The translations under genes were made by a program, and so were the position numbers. 34,318 bases of DNA from positions 1-34,318 of the forward strand of contig CAJOIL010000002.1 of assembly GCA_905234525.1 (NCBI GenBank), written 5' to 3'. Shown piece by piece: positions 18,160 to 26,496 of the stretch. Numbering within the stretch: position 1 is the stretch's first letter; the number at the start of each line of letters is the position of its first letter. The notes below the pieces were generated by a model. That model was given only the letters and a program-made list of their open reading frames with translations, ran no database searches and was not told where the DNA came from. Origin of the DNA: an uncultured Lachnospiraceae bacterium (lineage in GTDB: Bacteria > Bacillota > Clostridia > Lachnospirales > Lachnospiraceae).

Positions 18160-19371
18160 TTACTCGATGATAGAAGCAACCTTACCTGAACCTACTGTAC
18201 GTCCACCTTCACGAATAGCGAATGTAAGACCTTGCTCCATAGCGATTGGATGGATGAGCTCAATTGTCATCTCAATGTTATCACCGGGCATGCACATCTC
18301 TGTTCCGCTAGGAAGATTACATACACCTGTTACGTCAGTTGTTCTGAAGTAGAACTGAGGACGATAGTTGTTGAAGAAAGGAGTATGACGACCACCCTCG
18401 TCCTTAGTTAATACGTAAACCTGAGCTGTAAACTTAGTATGGCACTTAACAGAACCGGGTACTGCAAGAACCTGTCCTCTCTGAATCTCATCACGGTTAA
18501 CACCACGAAGAAGAGCACCAATGTTATCACCTGCTTGAGCCTCATCAAGAAGCTTTCTGAACATCTCGATACCTGTAATAACTGTCTTCTTAACATCTTC
18601 CTTAACACCGATGATTTCAACTTCGTCGTTAAGATGAAGTGTACCACGCTCTACTCTACCTGTTGCAACAGTACCACGACCTGTGATTGTAAATACGTCC
18701 TCTACAGGCATAAGGAAAGGCTTATCTGTCTCACGTACAGGATCAGGAATAGTCTCATCAACTGTGTTCATGAGTTCCATGATAGCATCGCCCCACTCAC
18801 CTGAAGGATCGTTAAGAGCCTCAAGTGCTGAACCTCTGATGAATGGACAATCATGGAATCCATACTCTTCAAGAATCTCTGTTACTTCCATCTCAACTAA
18901 TTCGAGCATCTCTTCGTACTCTTCCTCAGTCTCACAGTCAGCCTTAACCATATCGCACTTATTCAAGAATACTACGATGTTAGGTACACCTACCTGACGA
19001 GAAAGAAGGATGTGCTCCTTAGTCTGAGCCATAACACCATCTGTAGCAGCAACAACGAGGATAGCACCATCCATCTGAGCTGCACCTGTAATCATGTTCT
19101 TAACGTAGTCAGCATGGCCCGGGCAGTCAACGTGAGCATAGTGACGCTTCTCTGTCTCATACTCAACGTGAGCTGTAGAAATTGTGATACCTCTCTCACG
19201 CTCTTCAGGAGCCTTATCGATGTTCTCAAAATCTACTGCTGCGTTACCTGATACTCTCTCAGCAAGAGTCTTAGTAATAGCAGCTGTTAATGTTGTCTTA
19301 CCATGATCTACGTGACCAATTGTACCTATGTTACAATGTGGTTTAGTTCTTTCAAATTTCTCTTTAGCCAT
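18160..19371 (-). CDS. tuf: Elongation factor Tu
   Basis: The translation GTPase that delivers aminoacyl-tRNA to the ribosome. All G motifs are present: GHVDHGKTT (P-loop), the RGITI switch I region, DCPGHADY (G3), NKCDM (G4) and the G5 region GSALEAL. The C-terminal beta domains include [13 protein letters not shown] and MPGDNIEM. At 403 residues it is slightly longer than the common 394-400, with a short acidic insertion near [15 protein letters not shown] start with AAGGAGGAAGACAA. It is the last gene of the str operon. Confidence 0.99.
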   Translation of the reverse strand: MAKEKFERTKPHCNIGTIGHVDHGKTTLTAAITKTLAERVSGNAAVDFENIDKAPEERERGITISTAHVEYETEKRHYAHVDCPGHADYVKNMITGAAQMDGAILVVAATDGVMAQTKEHILLSRQVGVPNIVVFLNKCDMVKADCETEEEYEEMLELVEMEVTEILEEYGFHDCPFIRGSALEALNDPSGEWGDAIMELMNTVDETIPDPVRETDKPFLMPVEDVFTITGRGTVATGRVERGTLHLNDEVEIIGVKEDVKKTVITGIEMFRKLLDEAQAGDNIGALLRGVNRDEIQRGQVLAVPGSVKCHTKFTAQVYVLTKDEGGRHTPFFNNYRPQFYFRTTDVTGVCNLPSGTEMCMPGDNIEMTIELIHPIAMEQGLTFAIREGGRTVGSGKVASIIE

Positions 19372-19413
19372 TTGTCTTCCTCCTTAAAAAAGCTATTATG
19401 AATATTACCTGCC

Positions 19414-19474
19414 TGCCCATACAGCAAGCATAGGCAATCGGTTAAAATTGATTATATAAAATTAAATCAATTTT
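19414..19474 (-). other. Two hairpins in the fusA-tuf intercistronic region
   Basis: The 121-nt gap between fusA and tuf holds two stems on the minus strand. Next to the fusA stop, AAAATTGATT and AATCAATTTT (arms 19444-19453 and 19465-19474) give 10 bp. Then TGCCTATGC and GTATGGGCA (arms 19428-19436 and 19414-19422) give 9 bp with two G-U pairs that form only in minus-strand RNA. Neither has a long U-run, so they may be processing or attenuation sites rather than full terminators. Confidence 0.6.
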
Positions 19475-19492
19475 TTCAACAGTAAATATTAA

Positions 19493-21610
19493 TTATTTTT
19501 CTTTGTTATTAATCAACTTATCCTGTACTGACTTTGGTACCGGCTCATACTTCTCAAAGAACATTGAGTAGTTACCACGACCTTGGGTTCTTGAACGAAG
19601 ATCTGTTGAATAACCAAACATTTCCGCAAGTGGTACAAATCCACGAACAATCTTACCACCACCGAGGTCATCCATACCTTCGATACGACCACGTCTTGCA
19701 TTGATATCGCCGATAACATCACCCATATATTCTTCAGGCATTGTAACTTCAACCTTCATGATTGGCTCTAAAAGAACCGGCTCAGCCTTAGCCATAGCTT
19801 CCTTGAAGCACATAGAGCCTGCGATATGGAATGCCATCTCTGAAGAATCGACTTCATGATATGAACCATCATATACTGTCGCATGGATACCAAGTACAGG
19901 GAATCCGCATAAGATACCTGACTTAGCAGCTTCTTCAATACCTTCGCCGACAGCAGGAATATATTCCTTAGGAATGTTACCACCAACTACAGTAGATTCG
20001 AACTTGAATGTCTCTTCTGCGTTAGCATCCATTGGCTCGAATTTAACTTTACAGTGACCATATTGTCCACGACCACCTGACTGCTTTGCGTACTTGTATT
20101 CCTGATCAACAGGCTTGGTAAATGTCTCTTTGTATGCAACCTGTGGTGCACCTACGTTAGCTTCTACCTTGAACTCACGAAGAAGTCTGTCAACGATAAT
20201 CTCTAAGTGTAGCTCACCCATTCCGGCGATAATTGTCTGACCCGTCTCAGAATCAGTATGTGCACGGAATGTAGGATCCTCCTCAGCAAGCTTAGCAAGT
20301 GCTTCACCCATCTTCTGCTGACCGGCCTTAGTCTTAGGCTCGATAGCAAGCTCGATAACGGGCTCAGGGAATTCCATAGATTCAAGTATAACAGGGTTTT
20401 GCTCATCACAAATTGTATCACCGGTTGATGTAACCTTAAATCCAACTGCGGCAGCTATATCACCTGAATATACCTTATCTAATTCTTCTCTCTTATTAGC
20501 ATGCATCTGAAGGATACGACCAACTCTCTCCTTCTTGTTCTTAGTAGCATTAAGCACATAAGAACCCGAATTCATTGTTCCTGAATATACACGGAAGAAT
20601 GCTAATTTACCAACGAATGGGTCTGTCATAATCTTAAATGCCAATGCAGAGAAAGGCTCTTCATCTGATGAATGTCTCTCTGTCTCATTTCCATCAAGAT
20701 CAACACCCTTAATAGCAGGGATGTCAAGCGGTGAAGGCATAAATTCTACTATAGCATCAAGTAGCTTCTGCACGCCCTTATTACGATAAGCTGTACCACA
20801 GCATACAGGAACTGCCGTACATTCGCATGTTCCCTTACGGAGTGCTGCCTTAAGGTCGTCTACTGCAACCTCTTCACCCTCAAGATATTGCATCATAAGA
20901 TCATCATCTAATTCACAAATCTTCTCAATTAATTCTGTACGATAGAGCTCAGCATCATCCTTCATATCATCAGGAATATCTGTGATAGAAATGTCCTCAC
21001 CCTTCTCGTCATTATAGATATACGCTTTCATCTCGAACAAATCAATTATGCCCTTGAAGTCATCTTCCTTACCTATAGGAAGCTGAAGTACAATCGCATT
21101 TTTGCCGAGACGATCACGAATCTGATCAACCGCTGCATAGAAATTAGCACCTAGGATATCCATCTTATTGATAAATGCCATACGCGGTACGTTATAAGTG
21201 TCTGCCTGACGCCATACATTTTCTGACTGAGGCTCAACACCACCCTTAGCACAGAATACACCAACGGCTCCGTCTAATACACGAAGTGATCTCTCAACTT
21301 CAACTGTAAAGTCAACGTGACCCGGAGTATCAATAATATTGATACGATGCTCCTCTGCTCCTGCCTTGGGCTTATTATTCTCTTGGAGCGTCCAATGACA
21401 GGTTGTTGCTGCAGAAGTAATTGTTATACCTCTCTCCTGTTCCTGCTCCATCCAGTCCATTGTAGCAGAACCATCATGTGTCTCACCAATCTTATAGTTA
21501 ACACCTGTATAGTATAGGATACGCTCTGTTGTTGTCGTCTTACCGGCATCAATATGAGCCATTATCCCGATATTCCTGGTTCTCTCTAACGGATAATCTC
21601 TTCCAGCCAA
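19493..21610 (-). CDS. fusA: Elongation factor G
   Basis: The ribosomal translocase GTPase. The N-terminus [15 protein letters not shown] matches the family start and is followed by [19 protein letters not shown] (P-loop), the RGITI switch, [20 protein letters not shown] (G3) and NKMD (G4). Domain IV contains [14 protein letters not shown], and the C-terminus includes [17 protein letters not shown]. The 705-residue length is typical. The start codon is TTG at 21610, with AGGAGG 8 nt upstream. It lies between rpsG and tuf in the str operon; the gap to rpsG is 53 nt. Confidence 0.99.
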   Translation of the reverse strand: MAGRDYPLERTRNIGIMAHIDAGKTTTTERILYYTGVNYKIGETHDGSATMDWMEQEQERGITITSAATTCHWTLQENNKPKAGAEEHRINIIDTPGHVDFTVEVERSLRVLDGAVGVFCAKGGVEPQSENVWRQADTYNVPRMAFINKMDILGANFYAAVDQIRDRLGKNAIVLQLPIGKEDDFKGIIDLFEMKAYIYNDEKGEDISITDIPDDMKDDAELYRTELIEKICELDDDLMMQYLEGEEVAVDDLKAALRKGTCECTAVPVCCGTAYRNKGVQKLLDAIVEFMPSPLDIPAIKGVDLDGNETERHSSDEEPFSALAFKIMTDPFVGKLAFFRVYSGTMNSGSYVLNATKNKKERVGRILQMHANKREELDKVYSGDIAAAVGFKVTSTGDTICDEQNPVILESMEFPEPVIELAIEPKTKAGQQKMGEALAKLAEEDPTFRAHTDSETGQTIIAGMGELHLEIIVDRLLREFKVEANVGAPQVAYKETFTKPVDQEYKYAKQSGGRGQYGHCKVKFEPMDANAEETFKFESTVVGGNIPKEYIPAVGEGIEEAAKSGILCGFPVLGIHATVYDGSYHEVDSSEMAFHIAGSMCFKEAMAKAEPVLLEPIMKVEVTMPEEYMGDVIGDINARRGRIEGMDDLGGGKIVRGFVPLAEMFGYSTDLRSRTQGRGNYSMFFEKYEPVPKSVQDKLINNKEK

Positions 21611-21663
21611 GATTGTTACCTCCTATATTAATTCGTGACAATATGCTTCGATGTAATAACAGA

Positions 21664-22134
21664 TTAGAATCTGTAGTGTGCAAATGCCTTGTTAGACTCT
21701 GCCATCTTATGCATATCTTCTTTTCTCTTAACAGCTGCGCCTGTGTTATTAGCGGCATCCATAATCTCGTTAGCTAATCTCTCTTGCATTGTCTTCTCGC
21801 CTCTCTTGCGTGCGAAAAATGTAAGCCAACGAAGGCCTAATGCCTGACGACGCGCCGGGCGAACCTCGATAGGTACCTGATATGTAGCACCACCGATACG
21901 TCTAGCCTTAACTTCTAGCATCGGCATAACGTTGTTCATTGCCTCTTCGAACACATCTACTGCGTTCTTGCCTGTCTTTTCTTCTACTGTTGCAAATGCT
22001 CCATATACAATCTTCTGGGCGATACCCTTCTTACCATCAAGCATGATGTTGTTGATAAGCTTAGTAACTACAGTGCTGTTATATATAGGATCTGCTAACA
22101 CTTCTCTTTTTTGAGTATGTCCTTTACGTGGCAC
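21664..22134 (-). CDS. rpsG: Ribosomal protein S7
   Basis: A primary 16S-binding protein of the 30S head. I place the start at the GTG at 22134, because AAGGAGG lies at the correct distance and the resulting [20 protein letters not shown] is the usual S7 N-terminus; this gives 156 residues, the usual length. The frame is open for seven more codons upstream, which would put the start within the ribosome binding site region. Conserved [17 protein letters not shown] is present. S7 represses str-operon translation in E. coli by binding the rpsL-rpsG gap; the structured gap here could serve the same role, by analogy only. Confidence 0.98.
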   Translation of the reverse strand: MPRKGHTQKREVLADPIYNSTVVTKLINNIMLDGKKGIAQKIVYGAFATVEEKTGKNAVDVFEEAMNNVMPMLEVKARRIGGATYQVPIEVRPARRQALGLRWLTFFARKRGEKTMQERLANEIMDAANNTGAAVKRKEDMHKMAESNKAFAHYRF

Positions 22135-22196
22135 GTTACTTCCCTCCTTAATCACTTAATTAAATCTTCGGTACTCACTTTATGGTGTTCGTGCTG

Positions 22197-22321
22197 ATTT
22201 ATTTTATGATGAAAATAAATTCAACATGTAACCTCATGCTCGTACTGAATGCTGTTATTCCACTTCATAGAATGACTGCATGTCGAGTGCCTTCATGCTT
22301 TGGCATGAACTAAACCGGCAC
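22197..22321 (-). other. Structured rpsL-rpsG intercistronic region
   Basis: The 198-nt gap (22135-22332) holds at least two clear stems. One has arms GTGCC+TTCATGC (22287-22298) and GCATGAA+GGCAC (22303-22309, 22317-22321) with a 4-nt loop and a 7-nt bulge. The other has arms ATTTATTTT and AAAATAAAT (22197-22205, 22212-22220). Neither has a U-run, and no ORF or promoter is evident. It may be the S7 translational control site or an RNA processing region. Confidence 0.6.
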
Positions 22322-22332
22322 GAGACTCATTG

Positions 22333-22752
22333 TTATTTAGAGTCCTTTGGCTTCTTAGCACCATACTTAGAACGAGCCTGCTTTCTATTAGCCACGCCTG
22401 CAGTATCAAGTGTACCTCTGATTACGTGATAACGAGTACCGGGTAAATCCTTAACTCTTCCACCACGAATAAGAACAACACTATGCTCTTGCAGGTTATG
22501 ACCTTCGCCCGGAATGTAGCTTGTTACTTCGATTCCGTTGGAAAGACGAACTCTGGCAATCTTACGAAGTGCTGAGTTAGGCTTCTTAGGTGTAGCAGTC
22601 TTAACAGCTGTACATACACCACGCTTCTGCGGAGAAGGATTACTTGTCGGTCTCTTCTGAAGAGAATTGTAACCTCTCTGAAGTGCAGGAGAGTTAGACT
22701 TCTTCTGTGAAGTCGAACGGCCCTTTCTTACTAATTGGTTAAATGTTGGCAT
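22333..22752 (-). CDS. rpsL: Ribosomal protein S12
   Basis: A decoding-centre protein of the 30S subunit. It starts [12 protein letters not shown], which is the universal N-terminus, at the ATG at 22752 with GGAGG 8 nt upstream; the in-frame GTG at 22761 is part of that ribosome binding site. The 139-residue length is normal. The conserved loops [11 protein letters not shown] and [20 protein letters not shown] are intact; the lysines where streptomycin-resistance changes arise (in KKPNS and RVKD) are the sensitive-type Lys. It is the first gene of the str operon; rpoC is not adjacent. Confidence 0.98.
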   Translation of the reverse strand: MPTFNQLVRKGRSTSQKKSNSPALQRGYNSLQKRPTSNPSPQKRGVCTAVKTATPKKPNSALRKIARVRLSNGIEVTSYIPGEGHNLQEHSVVLIRGGRVKDLPGTRYHVIRGTLDTAGVANRKQARSKYGAKKPKDSK

Positions 22753-22776
22753 TATTTTCACCTCCTTTATACAAAA

Positions 22777-22808
22777 ATTCTAGCATGCGACAGGGCGCAC
22801 GCTAGAAT
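22777..22808 (-). promoter_or_regulatory. Inverted repeat at the start of the str operon leader
   Basis: The arms ATTCTAGCATGCG (22777-22789) and CGCACGCTAGAAT (22796-22808) form a 13-bp inverted repeat with one G-U pair in minus-strand RNA and a 6-nt loop. It begins directly after the -10 box, so the transcript starts inside the first arm. The second arm runs into TTTTTG just before the rpsL ribosome binding site. It could be a 5' stabilising hairpin, an attenuator or an operator. Confidence 0.75.
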
Positions 22809-22837
22809 ATTATAGTCTCTTTGTGTTCAATTGTCAA
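22809..22837 (-). promoter_or_regulatory. Perfect consensus promoter of the str operon
   Basis: Minus-strand TTGACA (22837-22832) and TATAAT (22814-22809) are 17 nt apart, matching the sigma-A consensus at all 12 positions. Transcription would start about position 22802, about 50 nt before rpsL. This strength fits a ribosomal protein operon. Confidence 0.95.
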
Positions 22838-22853
22838 CAAGGAAATGCTCGCG

Positions 22854-22903
22854 TGTGTCAGGGGGACGTGTAGCATAAGACCACAATCCCTGCGAATGAC
22901 ACA
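22854..22903. repeat. Palindromic repeat with TGTGTCA/TGACACA arms and a long interior
   Basis: TGTGTCA (22854-22860) and TGACACA (22897-22903) enclose 36 nt that begins GGGGGACGTGT. The first 18 nt match the reverse complement of the element at 30093-30122, apart from one G; the interior is then longer. It is probably a copy that has been expanded or has gained foreign sequence. It lies just upstream of the str promoter -35 box. Confidence 0.6.
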
Positions 22904-22962
22904 GTGTTTCTAAGAGACCTTAACGGGTCTCGGTGCTTAGCGATTCATAAGCAAATAAAGCT

Positions 22963-24540
22963 TTAGTCCAGCGCTTCCTTCTTGGGCACTGATACCTTCT
23001 CATCGAAGCACGCAAACATTTTATCCATATCATCCTTATCCGGCTTCTTAGTAATAAGCGTTACGAGCGGAACGATAACAAGTCCGCCTACCATCGCAAC
23101 AACACCGGAATTAATTGATGACTTGAAGATGAAGCCAAGCACAGGTCCCCAGCTCGATACATCAATTCCGACCATTGATACGATAAACTGGAACACTGCA
23201 AGTCCGCAGCCCCATACGAAGCACACGCCGACTGCTGCCTTTGATGTCTTCTTCCAGTATAATCCGTAAAGGAAGGGTGCAAGGAATGCTCCGGCGAGCG
23301 CTCCCCATGATACTCCCATCATCTGTGCGATAAATGTAAGTCCCGGGAAGGAATCCTTAACAATAGCTATTACAGCCGATGCTGCTATGAAGAACACAAG
23401 CAATACTCTCATAATACCAACCTGCTTCTTTTCCGTAAGCTCCTTCTTGCATAAGGGCTTAATTACATCCAGTGTAAATGTTGAGCTTGACGTAAGTACC
23501 AGCGAAGATAACGTAGACATAGACGCTGAAAGCACAAGCACAATTACAATCGCAATTATTATACCGGGAAGTGTACTAAGCATTGAAGGAATAATTGAAT
23601 CAAAAAGCGGCTTTCCGTCAGACTTATACTGTATCTTATCAGCATACAATCTTCCGAAGCCTCCGAGGAAATAGCATCCTCCCGCTACAACAATTGCAAA
23701 TATTGTAGAAATAGTTGTTCCCTTCTGAATATCCTTCTCACTCTTAATCGCATAGAACTTACCAACCATCTGTGGCAGTCCCCATGTACCGAGAGATGTA
23801 AGAAGTATAACGAAAAGTAAAGACAACGGATCGGGACCTAAGAACGATGAATATGCTCCGGCGCTCCAGCCTTCTGCCGGAACCTCTGCGAGCCTCTTAC
23901 TTGCCTCGACTATGCCTCCATTATCACTGACAACCGCAACAATTACAGCAATAATACCGATAAGCATAATTATTCCCTGTATAAAATCGTTAATAGCCGT
24001 AGCCATATATCCGCCAAACACAACATAGATGCCGGTAAGCACAGCCATAACAACAATGATTACCCAATACGGAACAGAAAATGCCATACCAAACAAGCTG
24101 GATAAACCATTATATAATGAAGCAGTATACGGAATTAAAAATATAAATACGATTATCGCCGCTGCAACCTTAAGCGCTTTAGAATTATATCTCTTCTCGA
24201 AATAGTCAGGCATTGTCTTAGAATCAAGCCTCTGTGTCATAATTCTTGTACGACGACCAAGCACCCTCCAAGCAAGTAGCGAACCGATTAGTGCATTGCC
24301 AAGTCCTGCCCATGTAGATGCAAGTCCGAAATTCCATCCGAACTGTCCCGCATAACCTACAAAGATAACCGCCGAGAAATAAGATGTACCGAACGCAAAT
24401 GCAGTAAGCCACGGACCTACCGCTCTACCGCCTAATACGAATCCGTTAACGTCGGTTGCATTCTTACGAGTAACAAAGCCGACCGCAATCATAATGGCAA
24501 AGAATACCACCAAAAAAATTGAACATAAAATAATTGTCAT
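22963..24540 (-). CDS. Sodium:solute symporter (SSS family)
   Basis: A 525-residue inner-membrane sodium-coupled transporter with about 13 helices. Family features: the N-terminal GRAVGPWLTAFAFGTSYFSA, the Na-binding region SASMSTLSSLVLTSSSTF, and the LPQMVGKFYAIKSEKDI loop typical of the proline/pantothenate branch. The substrate is not decidable from motifs. It starts 19 nt after the larC stop with AGAGGGAAAAGG before ATG, so it is probably cotranscribed with larB-larC. A transporter for the substrate of a nickel-pincer-dependent racemase (such as lactate or another hydroxy acid) is a reasonable but unproven guess. A weak hairpin (22914-22930) without a U-run follows. Confidence 0.92.
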   Translation of the reverse strand: MTIILCSIFLVVFFAIMIAVGFVTRKNATDVNGFVLGGRAVGPWLTAFAFGTSYFSAVIFVGYAGQFGWNFGLASTWAGLGNALIGSLLAWRVLGRRTRIMTQRLDSKTMPDYFEKRYNSKALKVAAAIIVFIFLIPYTASLYNGLSSLFGMAFSVPYWVIIVVMAVLTGIYVVFGGYMATAINDFIQGIIMLIGIIAVIVAVVSDNGGIVEASKRLAEVPAEGWSAGAYSSFLGPDPLSLLFVILLTSLGTWGLPQMVGKFYAIKSEKDIQKGTTISTIFAIVVAGGCYFLGGFGRLYADKIQYKSDGKPLFDSIIPSMLSTLPGIIIAIVIVLVLSASMSTLSSLVLTSSSTFTLDVIKPLCKKELTEKKQVGIMRVLLVFFIAASAVIAIVKDSFPGLTFIAQMMGVSWGALAGAFLAPFLYGLYWKKTSKAAVGVCFVWGCGLAVFQFIVSMVGIDVSSWGPVLGFIFKSSINSGVVAMVGGLVIVPLVTLITKKPDKDDMDKMFACFDEKVSVPKKEALD

Positions 24541-24559
24541 AACCTTTTCCCTCTTTTCC

Positions 24560-25747
24560 CTAAATATTTTGTCTTATTTCCATTGGACTAACACCATTAT
24601 CCTCTGCAAGCCTTGCAATATCATCATATTCTATCTTGCTTCTCTTAACACCGTAGCCCTCTACTTCCTTGATGCGTACATCACCGTACTTAGTATGCAT
24701 AATCGTCTGCTGCCTATCAAGCACATATCGTTCACATATCGTCTCGCGTACACCTATAGTGGTAGTATATTTGAACAAGTCTCTGACCATCCTATCACGC
24801 ATGTTGTCGTGACATAATACCGTAAGCAACGACGCCGGACGGCCTTTCTTCATATATATAGGAGTGGTAAATGCGTCATCAGCGCCATCCTTAAATAGCT
24901 TATCAACTGCATAGCCGATGTCTTCAGCTGTCATATCATCTATGTTACACTTCAGTTCTATTATTGCATCTTGGCCATTATTCTCGATAACCGGTTCACC
25001 CAAGAACACTCTTACCGCATTGAGAGCTTCAAATTCCTTCGTTCCGAATCCGATTCCTATACCCTCTACATTCATAACAGGCATGCTACCGAATTCATCT
25101 GCAAAATATCTTATTACTGCTGCTCCTGTGGGCGTACATAATTCTCCTTTGCTCCTCTCATCCGAATACATCGGAATATTCTGAAGCAACAGAGCTGTTG
25201 CGGGCGTGGGTACGGGTAGCGTGCCGTGTGCACATTTCACATAACCCGACCCCACATTAATCGGGGATACAACCACCTTATCGGGACACAGCATATCCAT
25301 AAGAATACATACACTGACGACATCTGCTATTGCATCCATCGTTCCGACCTCGTGGAAATGTATATCCGTAACGGTAGTACCATGCACCTTACTCTCGGCT
25401 TCTGCGATTAAGTTATATACTGAGACTGCATCCGCCTTTACTTTATCTGAGAGATTAAGACCGTTAATTATAGTCTCTATATCATTTATCTTTCTTAACG
25501 TAGTGTGCCGAGCCTCATTATGATAGCCTTCACCCTCAGCTTCTCCGTCAATCAACACATTTACCTTATTACCTGTTATGCCTTGCTTGACAGTCTCTTC
25601 ATGCACTACCTCAACACCCGATAGTCCAAGCGAATTAACCTTATCCAAGAACCTGCTTCGTTCGCCTTCGTTAAGTAATCCCAAAAGTGCAGCCGTAAGC
25701 ATATCACCGGCTGCACCCATTTTACATTCTATGTATAAACTTTTCAT
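24560..25747 (-). CDS. larC: Nickel-pincer cofactor nickel-insertion enzyme LarC
   Basis: LarC uses CTP to insert nickel into the pyridinium bis-thiocarboxylate mononucleotide to make the nickel-pincer nucleotide cofactor of lactate racemase LarA and its relatives. Family features: the N-terminal LYIECKMGAAGDMLTAAL, DIHFHEVGTMDAIADV, the GYVKCAHGTLPVPTPATALL segment, and a C-terminal domain ending with the PGR-like KKGRPASLLTVL and ERYVLDRQ region. It is one continuous 395-residue frame, whereas in Lactobacillus plantarum the protein is made by programmed frameshifting. ATG with AGGAG that overlaps the end of larB; the genes are 5 nt apart. Confidence 0.95.
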   Translation of the reverse strand: MKSLYIECKMGAAGDMLTAALLGLLNEGERSRFLDKVNSLGLSGVEVVHEETVKQGITGNKVNVLIDGEAEGEGYHNEARHTTLRKINDIETIINGLNLSDKVKADAVSVYNLIAEAESKVHGTTVTDIHFHEVGTMDAIADVVSVCILMDMLCPDKVVVSPINVGSGYVKCAHGTLPVPTPATALLLQNIPMYSDERSKGELCTPTGAAVIRYFADEFGSMPVMNVEGIGIGFGTKEFEALNAVRVFLGEPVIENNGQDAIIELKCNIDDMTAEDIGYAVDKLFKDGADDAFTTPIYMKKGRPASLLTVLCHDNMRDRMVRDLFKYTTTIGVRETICERYVLDRQQTIMHTKYGDVRIKEVEGYGVKRSKIEYDDIARLAEDNGVSPMEIRQNI

Positions 25748-25752
25748 CCGAA

Positions 25753-26496
25753 TTATACTCCTATATGATTAATCATATTCGCCTGATAGCCGGCTCCGAA
25801 GCCGTTATCAATGTTAACGACACTTACCCCACCGGCGCAAGAGTTAAGCATTGATAAAAGTGCCGATAGTCCATCAAATGAAGCTCCATAGCCAACACTT
25901 GTCGGAACAGCAATAACCGGACAATCTGCCATTCCCGCTATCACACTTGCCAAGGCTCCTTCCATTCCCGCTATTGCAATAATAACGGTAGCCGTCATTA
26001 TATCGTCCATATTATGTAGAAGTCTGTGAAGTCCGGCCACACCAACATCATATAGCCTTGTAACTTCACTGCCTAAGGCTTCCGCTGTAAATGCTGCTTC
26101 TTCCGCAACACCTATATCACTTGTACCACCGGTAGCTATAACAATTTTACCTACTCCCGTAGGCGCAGGCATTGTTCCTATAAGAACAGCATTTGCCTGC
26201 TCATTATATTGTAGTTCATAAGCTTCCTCAAGCGATTGGACCTTATCCCTCGAAATCCTCGTTATTAATATGCACTCCTGTCCGGCTTCCTTCAACCTAT
26301 CACAGATACCCATAATCTGCTCAGCACTCTTGCCTTCTCCGAACACAACCTCCGCATAGCCTTGACGAAGGTGCCTGTGCGTATCGAGCTTGGCATAATC
26401 TATATCGATAAACGGTTCCTTCTTAAGCATAAGGACCGCATCATCTACAGATATCTTATTTGAAGCTACATCCTCCAGTATCCTATGAATATCCAT
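25753..26496 (-). CDS. larB: Nickel-pincer cofactor biosynthesis protein LarB
   Basis: LarB carboxylates and hydrolyses nicotinic acid adenine dinucleotide, the first step of nickel-pincer nucleotide synthesis. The 247-residue protein has a helical N-terminal part (ILEDVASNKISVDDAVLML) and a PurE-like domain with IVIATGGTSDIGVAEEAA, IAIAGMEGALASVIAGM and CPVIAVPTSVGYG. Its ATG follows directly after the TAA of the PAS kinase gene, so translation of the two is coupled. LarC is 5 nt downstream. LarE and LarA are not in the window. Confidence 0.95.
   Translation of the reverse strand: MDIHRILEDVASNKISVDDAVLMLKKEPFIDIDYAKLDTHRHLRQGYAEVVFGEGKSAEQIMGICDRLKEAGQECILITRISRDKVQSLEEAYELQYNEQANAVLIGTMPAPTGVGKIVIATGGTSDIGVAEEAAFTAEALGSEVTRLYDVGVAGLHRLLHNMDDIMTATVIIAIAGMEGALASVIAGMADCPVIAVPTSVGYGASFDGLSALLSMLNSCAGGVSVVNIDNGFGAGYQANMINHIGV

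Noticed and set aside
22113-22155. Seven-codon N-terminal extension of S7
   Set aside because: The extra codons cover the AAGGAGG ribosome binding site, and the GTG at 22134 gives the standard N-terminus and length.
22914-22930. Terminator after the sodium symporter gene
   Set aside because: A GAGACC/GGTCTC stem of 6 bp is present, but no U-run follows on the minus strand, so I do not call it a terminator.
24560-25747. Programmed frameshift in larC
   Set aside because: The frame is continuous from LarC N-terminal to C-terminal motifs, so no frameshift is needed here, unlike in Lactobacillus plantarum.
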